Notes under the pieces: model-generated
Databases searched by the model: none
What the model saw: only the letters and a program-made list of their open reading frames with translations
Told to the model about the DNA's origin: nothing
Position numbers and translations under genes: made by a program
Assembly (NCBI GenBank): GCA_022432975.1
Contig: CM039502.1
Location: 77,767,181 to 77,831,180 of the forward strand
Reading direction: 5' to 3'
DNA: 64,000 bases
Origin: Begonia masoniana
Lineage: Eukaryota > Streptophyta > Magnoliopsida > Cucurbitales > Begoniaceae
Shown here: positions 57,463 through 64,000 of the stretch, piece by piece
Layout of the letters: each line of letters starts with the position of its first letter
Position numbering within the stretch: position 1 is the stretch's first letter

Positions 57463-57994
57463 GATACGGATGGGGATCATCGAAGTCGATGGCGAGTAGG
57501 TGCTGAAGAGAAATCAGGGGGCATCCACCTCTCGGGCAGTGCTGATGGATGAGACTACATCGCCGCCAAACACCCCCCAAGAGGATGAGAGAAGCGGCTG
57601 AGATACGAGGCAGTATCTGCAACAGCTATATCAGATGCAACAGACGCATCAACAGTTGTTGTATGATATGCACCAGCAACAGTACCAACAACAGCAGCAG
57701 ATATATGAGCTGCAACAAACATACCACCAGCAACTGTACCAGCAACAGCAGCAGATGTATGAGATGCAACGGACACACCATCAGCATCTGCAGCAATTGG
57801 TGGAATCACAGCAAAGCCACCAACGAGACATCCAGCAACTCATCGCAGGACAGAGTGAGGTGAGCGCTTCTCAGAGAGAGGTGACGCAGGCACTGCATTA
57901 TCTCGATCAGTCTTATAAAGAGATAAACGAGAGGTTCCAGACTTGGATGGCGAACAACGCCACGGACTCTGACGGTGATGCCCCTCCTGCGTAA
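57463..57994 (+). pseudogene. MULE-2 accessory gene, C-terminal Gln-rich coiled-coil part
   Basis: Resumes the frame of 42,966-43,716 after the solo LTR (RMGIIEVDGE), then has stops at about 57,497 and 57,599. Beyond that lies a long open stretch from about 57,602 with tandem Gln-rich repeats (YQMQQTHQQLLYDMHQQQYQ, then two related copies) and a coiled-coil end (SEVSASQREVTQALHYLDQS), ending at a TAA at 57,992-57,994. Gln-rich coiled coils suggest self-association or protein contacts; no enzymatic motif is visible. Confidence 0.75.
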
Positions 57995-58212
57995 TCTGCT
58001 TAGTTGTTGTATGTAAATTTGATGTACTTTAATTATAATTAAATATGAAATTTTATATGTTTTACAATTTCGTAAATACACAATTTCAATCACATTTTAT
58101 AAATAAATAATTTAAATACTTGAATAAATTAAAAAGAAATCCTTATTTAAAAGAATTAATACTTATATAATAAATGAATAATTTAAATTACTGCATGGTA
58201 TACTGAAAAAAT

Positions 58213-60359
58213 TTACACATTCCTGCCACAGCCGCGTGTCGAAGATTCTTGCGTTCCATTCAATGTGTTAAAGCCCATAAATGTGTCATGCGAAGCAGCG
58301 CCTGAAGTTGATCCCCGGTTATGACAAGTGCGAGTATTATGCCCCTGCTGCCAATATATACCACAACGCACGGTTGAGTTCCTCTTACTGATTTTCGAGC
58401 TTGACGACTCTTCGGCATCTCGCACTTTTGTCTTCTTCGGCCTACCGGGTTGACGTTGTCTTTTTGGCGGGAGGATTTCGTTCATATCTCGTACGATCGG
58501 CCACATTATTTTGCCACTGATGGGACGAATATAGTGTGAGTACATCTGCAAGTATCTTTCCGTGTAATAGCATGCATGCACGTAGTCTTCCGGCGCGACT
58601 CTTATCCAGTACATGCAAGGAATAAAATGGACACATGAGATTCCTGTACGCTCCCATCTAGTACAGTTGCACACACCCAAAGTCATGTCCACCTCGAATT
58701 GATCGTATCCATTGCTGACTTGAAACCGTGTAGCTCCCGCAAAAGTTGCATGCCAATTTCCAGATGCAGTCTTTAGCTTATCAAGCTTTGTCCTTATCTT
58801 GGGACACAGGATGTCGTTTGAATCGACCAGCTTCTTATATTTCTTTACGATGCGAGTCATCAAGCGCGTTTGGATCATCTCGAACATGGTCAGGATCGGT
58901 TTGTCCCTGACTGGCAAAAAAGTGCATTGAATGACTCGCTCTAGTTATTCAATCCCAGATCGCACTTGGGATTCGGAGAGAAGGCATAACTAGCCCAATA
59001 TTTCGGCTCTTCTGCTCGAAGCCATTTGTGGGCTTCTGGACATAGCCGGTGTAGTTTCCGCATTTCTTGCTTGAAATGGGCCTCAGTGGGTGCTCTGGTC
59101 GCATTCCACATCGCATCTCTGTATGCTTTGCCCCGAAAGTGATTTTTGAAATTCGCATACATATACCGGAGGCATAAGCGGTGTTCAGTATATGAGAATT
59201 GATCTCAAATAGCTCTTTGTAACCCCTGATATTTGCACGAACAATGACGTTATTAAAAAAATATTAAACCGCCAAAGCCACAAAATTTTGAAATACATAT
59301 AGAAATGCATCATACCTTTTGTCAATCTGAAATAAGTGTTCAACCGTGGCCATGCTAAGTGTTGAGGTCTTTCTTTAATATATGCAAATACCATGTCCAT
59401 GAGTCTGTACACTCAGACTCGACGTTGGCAACAACAACAGGGTAGATTCCATCGTTTCCATCGATGCTGACGACTGTGAGTAGTTGGCCAGCACACGACC
59501 CCTTTAGATGACATCCATCCAAGCAGATAACGGGTCTCTCGCATTCCAGCAACCCAGTCTTGCAAGCAGCCATACAGATATAGAATCTTTGGAATCCAAA
59601 TTGATTACGGCCCACTGGGTTTCCATTAATTTTCACTGTGCTGCCCAGATTTGATCTGAATATTTTGGCTGCGTACGACCACAGTTGCCCGTACTGTTCG
59701 TCGCACTTCCCTTCATTGAGGGTTCGAGCTATGCTTCTTGCTCTTGTGGCAAGACTGGGTGAAATGTCGACGGTGAAGTCATTCCCCACTGTCTCCATAT
59801 CAGATGGGATGTCCCAGGTAGGGTGACTTTTGAACCTGTCCAGGTAATGGTTCGCTAGCCATTTTGCTGAAACGTGTCGATTTTCAACTTGCCTCGAACA
59901 ACAGTGAGAGTCGATCAAGCTCTTTATTTGAAACGTTCGCTCATTTTGCATCAACGAAGCATGCAGTCGCCACCCACATCAATCTCCACATTCAGTCGTC
60001 AATCGACTTCTTTCACATTTAATGTATGTAATACCATAACCATTTTCTATGGAATATTTGTCTATCTCGTGTTTTAGTTCCTGCAAAGAACTATATTGTC
60101 TACCCTTATGAAATCCCAGTGAGATTTGTTCTATTACCGGTATGCTTTCCACCTCGTCGTCATCTGAGCCGACCGGTGTCCGAAGCTCATCGTCGAGCGT
60201 TTTGGAGGTCGAATAGACATATATTTCTTCATTTGCCAGTGAGTTATCGAATGCTCGTACATCACCATATGCAGGCGTGTTGTCCAAATCCCAATCCATT
60301 TCGGCATCACCAGTTGATCGCTCATCTAAATCAATCGATCTACCTGAGTTGGAATCCAT
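58213..60359 (-). pseudogene. MULE-2 mudrA-type transposase, several inactivating changes
   Basis: Reads inward from the right TIR. Order: acidic N-terminus (MDSNSGRSIDLDERSTGD), MuDR N-domain (SLQELKHEIDKYSIENGYGI), MULE DDE core (RPVICLDGCHLKGSCAGQLL, VVVANVESECTDSWTW), an intron at 59,226-59,315 in the same place as in MULE-1, the region with HRLCPEAHKWLRAEEPKYW, a SWIM zinc finger (CNCTRWERTGISCVHF) and a zinc knuckle (CGIYWQQGHNTRTC). Breaks: an in-frame stop at about 59,979, stops near 59,355 and 59,330, and a one-base loss in a T run near 58,920. It encoded the enzyme that moved the element; now inactive. Its TATA-like box is in the right TIR. Confidence 0.88.
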
Positions 60360-60710
60360 CTTCGTCGCTAATAAAACCTTCGTTAAAAAAAAATATATGC
60401 AATTCAATTATTTACAGTATAATATATAAATATATGGTAAATGATAAAATCGAAGAAAATAGTATTAGAAATATCGTCGGGGCAAGAAAATAGTCGTCGG
60501 TAATCGAGAAAATAGTATTAGAAATATTTAAATAAATAAACCCAAATACAAATTAAAATAATTAAAAAAAAACATTCGTACTTGTAGATGAATACGGAAG
60601 AATATCGTCGAAATAAGAAATGAGTGGGAGAGAGATTTGAGAGAGAGAGCTTCGAGAGAATTGAGAGAGGGAGGTTGGGAGAGAGGTGTGTTTTTTTCAA
60701 ACACCGGCGC

Positions 60711-60718
60711 TTTAAATA
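60711..60718 (-). promoter_or_regulatory. TATA-like box at inner edge of MULE-2 right TIR
   Basis: On the minus strand TATTTAAA precedes GCGCCGG and a purine/pyrimidine-rich leader leading to the transposase start at 60,359. It mirrors TATATAAAG at the inner edge of the left TIR. Confidence 0.5.
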
Positions 60719-61378
60719 GGGGAGTCGAGTACGGCTGGTCCAGTTGGACCGGACGTACTCGATCAGTCACGGGTTCCGTCCTCTAGTGAGGCAAGTACGG
60801 CTGGTCCAACAAAACCTGTGATTTTACTCACGGGTTTTTACAGTGAGAGTACGGCCGGTCCGACTGATCAGCCGTACTCGCCTCACTAGAGGACGGAACC
60901 CGTGATTTTTCTCACGGGTTTTTGTGGGGCGAGTATGGCCGGTCCGACTGGACCAGTCGTACTCGCCCCACAAAAAAACAAAACCCATGATTTTATTCAC
61001 GGGTTTTTACGGTGCGAGTACGGCCAGTCCAACTGGACCAGCCGTACTCGCACCACTAGAGGACGCGGCCCGTGACAATAGTCACAGGTTTTTACCCTCC
61101 GAGTACGGCCGGTCCATTTGGATTGGCCCTATTCGGCACTAAATGACAAAACCCTTGACTTTTGTCACGAGTTTTGCCCATAGAAGGACAGTTGGTCCTC
61201 CTACCGGCCGTACTCGACTTCTATATTTTGCAAAAAATTACAAAACGAGTCCAGTATGGCCTCCTCGCAGTGCATGTTTTCGATACTTTGAGGTTTTACT
61301 CAATAAATAGTATTTTTTAAGGGTTTTTTTATCACCAACCCTTAAGGGTTTTAAAAAAAAAAAACCCTTAAATTTAAA
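60719..61378. repeat. MULE-2 right TIR with expanded palindromic module array
   Basis: Inverted partner of the left TIR but with more copies of the GAGTACGGCCGGTCC/GGACCGGCCGTACTC module, each separated by CCCGTGA...TCACGGG hairpins. The tip AAATTTAAGGGTTTT is shared with the left end in inverse. Confidence 0.85.
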
Positions 61379-61531
61379 ACTTAATATTAATTTTAATTGA
61401 AAAGATTTAGAAAGAAAATCTTTTCTTGCCAAAACGAATTCTCGCCTGTTGCCTCGTACCAACATCACATTATATTTGTACTCCAATAAATATTTCAAAT
61501 ATGATGTTGACTCATTCTTTATTCTTTTATA

Positions 61532-61668
61532 GGGGTGGTCAAAACCAAACCGCAACAGAATTTTAACCGAACCATGCGATTCAATCTCAGTTCAGACCTG
61601 TTTTGCCCACTTACGAATCAAGTTCTGGTTCTACATTTTCAAGAACCATGCGGTTCATTGCGTGCCCA
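61532..61668. mobile_element. Small hAT-type MITE, about 137 bp
   Basis: Starts TAGGGGTGGTCAAAACC and ends GCGTGCCCACCCA, inverted relatives of the hAT ends at 5,905 and 41,138. The interior has AACCATGCGATTCA and AACCATGCGGTTCA. The 8-bp duplication is unclear, so the exact ends are uncertain. Confidence 0.5.
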
Positions 61669-61945
61669 CCCATCTTTTTTTGTTAAATTAACGAAACCAC
61701 AATAGAAACAAAGAAAGATCATTCATTTACTTTGATTCATAGTTATGTTAATCTATTTTTTGTACACTTCTGTGAAGCAAATCTGATAACACGTCTGCTA
61801 GGCATTTACAAAAAATATGGTACATATTACTATACAGTCGTTTAGTTACAGAATGCGAACTATAAGATGATTGGTATAGAAAATTTCTCAAAGATTTCCT
61901 CAAATGAGACTCAGAAGACTTTACTTCATTCTAGCAGAAAATTTG

Positions 61946-63985
61946 TTACCCGTCTGATAGAACCGAGTCACTCCATGACAGCATGAAATCCCGGACAACC
62001 GTAGGAAAGTCTGGAAAAAGAGAGGAGTAATTGAAATGAGCCAACAAATCTTACAATATAAATATTATAATATAATGTAATACTTGTGTCTTATTCACTT
62101 ATTGAGAAAAATAAGAGATCACTTGTAATGATAAATGAATGACACGTAAAAAGTGCATTAGAATATAAGATTACAAGATAAAGCAGCAAGGAAATTGGAT
62201 GAAACCTACCTCGAGCTACTTCCAAAGCAACTGACGGAATGTCTATTTGATCTTCAACTAGTCTGTAGACATCCACAAGCTGGAAAAGAAGATGATTTTG
62301 TTTTAGAATCGTTTAGCGTTCTTTTTCTTAGCTCGCTTTCTTAATCCAAACTCTTTATATAATAGTATCAGTATGTACTTTTTCATTACTACTAAAAAAG
62401 AATAATCTAATAACATATAACCCGCGACCAATTATTAAAAAGCAAGATGAAAAAAAAGGAAAGAAAAGAAAAGCAATGGCAGAAGTGATGAAAGTAAAAG
62501 GTTTAATTAGGGGAAACCTCTTGAATATGAAGTTTTGAGTCTTCAGTCAAAGCAAGAAGAAGCTGTCTTCGAATTCCTTCATCAACTAGAAAAAGGCGAG
62601 CTCCGTCCTTGATAGTATCAGTTAGGTCCAATTTCCTCTCAACTTGCAAAGCTTTCGAACCTAGCCTAAAAAAGGTTAAAGGTAATTAGAGCTAATGAAA
62701 TGGTCTGTAAAAGGAAAACGTCCTGATATCAATGTTGATGAATGGAATAAGTTTATATACACACTTGTTCTGTTGCAATGCTGGGTTGTTACTCATCTTG
62801 GAAACATTTTCCTTTGCTAGAACAATAAGGTTTTCAAGCCGCTTCCATTGGAAAATTCCGTCTTTGAACAGAACCTAAAATAAGGGAAAAACATCATGCC
62901 ATCCCATCAGATTCCATAATGGACTCGATTGTGATTACAGGTAACAGTGAATAATAAAACAAGCTTCGATGGGAAGACAGTTTTGTCAACTTTAGGAAAA
63001 GCTTTGATCTAACCTGAATGAGGCGTTCTCGTAGAGCAGGATTTGGGTCTGTTAAGAGACGCTTTGCCACATATGGATAAGCAACCTATTTGAGAAGAAA
63101 ATGTCAGTGAACATAAAGCAATGAGAAAGTTGGAGAAAATGATACGCACTGTAAAGAAAAGAAACACAAGAGGAATTCATTGTTATCCACATTGCTCTCC
63201 TTCACGAGACTACCTTCGATATCCAGTATGAGATTGTGTTTATGATAGCTAACCGTCCTTAAATTTTGCTTTAAATCAAGAAATTGCCAAACCCCTAATA
63301 ATAGTTGCTTACACTGAACTTTTGCTTTAAATTTTGAACTTCCAAAACCCCTAATAACATTGGCTTACCCTCCATTTTTCTCTGTTTCTAATATTATAGG
63401 TGTCTGTAATCACCATAGGCACTGTTCTGCAGATTTTACATTCAATTATTATCAAATAAACTGCAGCAAGGAGATTTTGAGAAGTAACAATTAAACAACG
63501 TATTGAATCTCTGGTTGATTGACAACACTAAAATTTCATTCCAGGAATCAATTGATAAACTTTATCATCAAAAATATAAAAGAAAATCATATACTTTACA
63601 CACAATCGTTAACTACAGTTCCATGAATTCATGGCCTTGGCGAACTTTGAACGTCACAGAGAAAATACAAGAAAAACATGAAATTGGAAAATTGACAGCC
63701 AGTCCAATGTAATGCTCCTATTTGTCTACTGGACACTCACGTTTCTTATTAGATAGTGATGAATTTGCAAGTCTAGAACTTGATAAAGATTAAATGATAA
63801 GCCAAAATTATTATCATGCTTACAATTTATTGCTAATCTTCTCCAGTATTTTTCAACTCTAGATCTCTAAAGTAATATTCTATATTATGAAAGTAAGATT
63901 ACATAGCTCAACAGTAAGGCAGCAGAAGTAATCGGCATTGCCAAACCAAAGGTTTGAAGATGTTCGTAACAACTCGATACATACC
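61946..63985 (-). CDS. ABC1K3: ABC1K3-like plastid atypical kinase, 3' exons (gene continues past window edge)
   Basis: ABC1K proteins are atypical kinases; ABC1K3 acts at plastoglobules in prenyl-lipid metabolism. Exons on the minus strand within the window: 63,085-63,014 (VAYPYVAKRLLTDPNPALRE), 62,874-62,765 (VLFKDGIFQWKRLENLIVLA), 62,665-62,518 (LDLTDTIKDGARLFLVDEGI), 62,279-62,210 (LVDVYRLVEDQIDIPSVALE) and 62,010-61,946 (DFPTVVRDFMLSWSDSVLSD, then TAA). All phases join in frame. An upstream exon probably ends at a donor GTATGT at about 63,985. This is the C-terminal region after the kinase domain, whose catalytic motifs lie beyond the window. The match to ABC1K3 rather than another ABC1K rests on the C-terminal sequence as I remember the family, so the symbol is provisional. 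Confidence 0.75.
63086..63984 (-). other. Intron of the ABC1K3-like gene
   Basis: About 900 nt of AT-rich sequence between the exon starting at 63,085 and the presumed exon end near 63,985. The 69-aa forward ORF at 63,503-63,712 shows no features of a gene. Confidence 0.5.
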
Positions 63986-64000
63986 TTGTAAGAATAAAAT

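Larger units (their letters stand above)
40533..61378. mobile_element. MULE-2: Mutator-like element with nested insertions
   Basis: The long inverted ends (about 40,533-41,060 and 60,711-61,378) share the tip TTTAAATTTAGGGTTTTT, the run AAAAAACCCTTAAAAAATACT and AAGTATCGAAAACATGC, then palindromic modules. Inside, a forward accessory gene and a reverse mudrA gene face each other. Subtracting the nested insertions (hAT 41,138-42,116; Cassandra-like LTR 42,376-42,749; solo LTR plus Copia 43,717-57,462) leaves an element of roughly 5.7 kb. I could not find a convincing outer target duplication, so the ends are approximate. Confidence 0.85.

Noticed and set aside
57549..57863. A Ser/Asn/Cys-rich ORF overlapping the Gln-rich stretch
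   Set aside because: It is the alternative frame of the CAG/CAA repeats; the Gln-rich frame continues the accessory gene and is the real one.

Overview
This is a nuclear genome window from a flowering plant, almost certainly a eudicot. The evidence is genes with many introns and GT-AG splice sites, AT-rich introns, plant-specific gene families, and plant transposons (MULE, hAT, Sirevirus-type Copia, a Cassandra-type LTR). I cannot name the species. A run of 100 N at 15,057-15,156 marks a scaffold gap.

Layout. 1-13,150 is repeat-rich: a foldback MULE-type element (306-1,339), a second foldback MITE (about 2,281-2,811), and a decayed autonomous-type MULE ('MULE-1', about 3,195-13,145). MULE-1 is interrupted by a hAT element (5,905-6,747), a solo LTR (8,221-9,478) and another hAT element (10,049-11,945). 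13,500-38,800 is the gene-rich part. It holds a DUF1218 membrane protein gene cut off by the gap (+), a complete 16-exon plasma-membrane H+-ATPase gene (-, 954 codons), a REI1-like 60S biogenesis zinc-finger gene (+, 407 codons) and an HBS1-type ribosome-rescue GTPase gene (-, 11 exons, 778 codons). 40,533-61,378 is one large nested structure: 'MULE-2' with long inverted ends, holding a hAT element, a 374-bp Cassandra-like solo LTR with a 5S-rRNA-like core, and a roughly 3-kb solo LTR. That solo LTR is itself split by a young 10.8-kb Sirevirus-like Copia element with two 1,581-bp LTRs. The right edge (61,946 onward) holds the 3' exons of an ABC1K3-like plastid kinase gene (-).

The main observation is that both MULEs, although their ends differ in sequence, share one two-gene plan. 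A mudrA-type transposase (MuDR N-domain, MULE core, SWIM, zinc knuckle) reads inward from the right end. A second gene reads inward from the left end. It encodes a domain with the signature CER-hxxLFYxNL and, downstream, a coiled-coil tail, Gln-rich in MULE-2. Each end carries a TATA-like promoter at the inner edge of the inverted repeat, and the ends are built from arrays of short perfect palindromes. The same FYANL-type domain occurs in the intact 779-aa envelope-position ORF of the Sirevirus-like element nested inside MULE-2. In maize MuDR the second, convergent gene is mudrB; here an unrelated-looking protein holds that position.

Among the host genes, the REI1-like gene (60S maturation) and HBS1 (rescue of stalled ribosomes) are tail-to-tail neighbours. 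The H+-ATPase and the DUF1218 gene are also convergent, across the assembly gap.

Exon boundaries come from reading splice sites and keeping the frame open; they are not backed by transcripts. Target-site duplications quoted here were read directly from the sequence.
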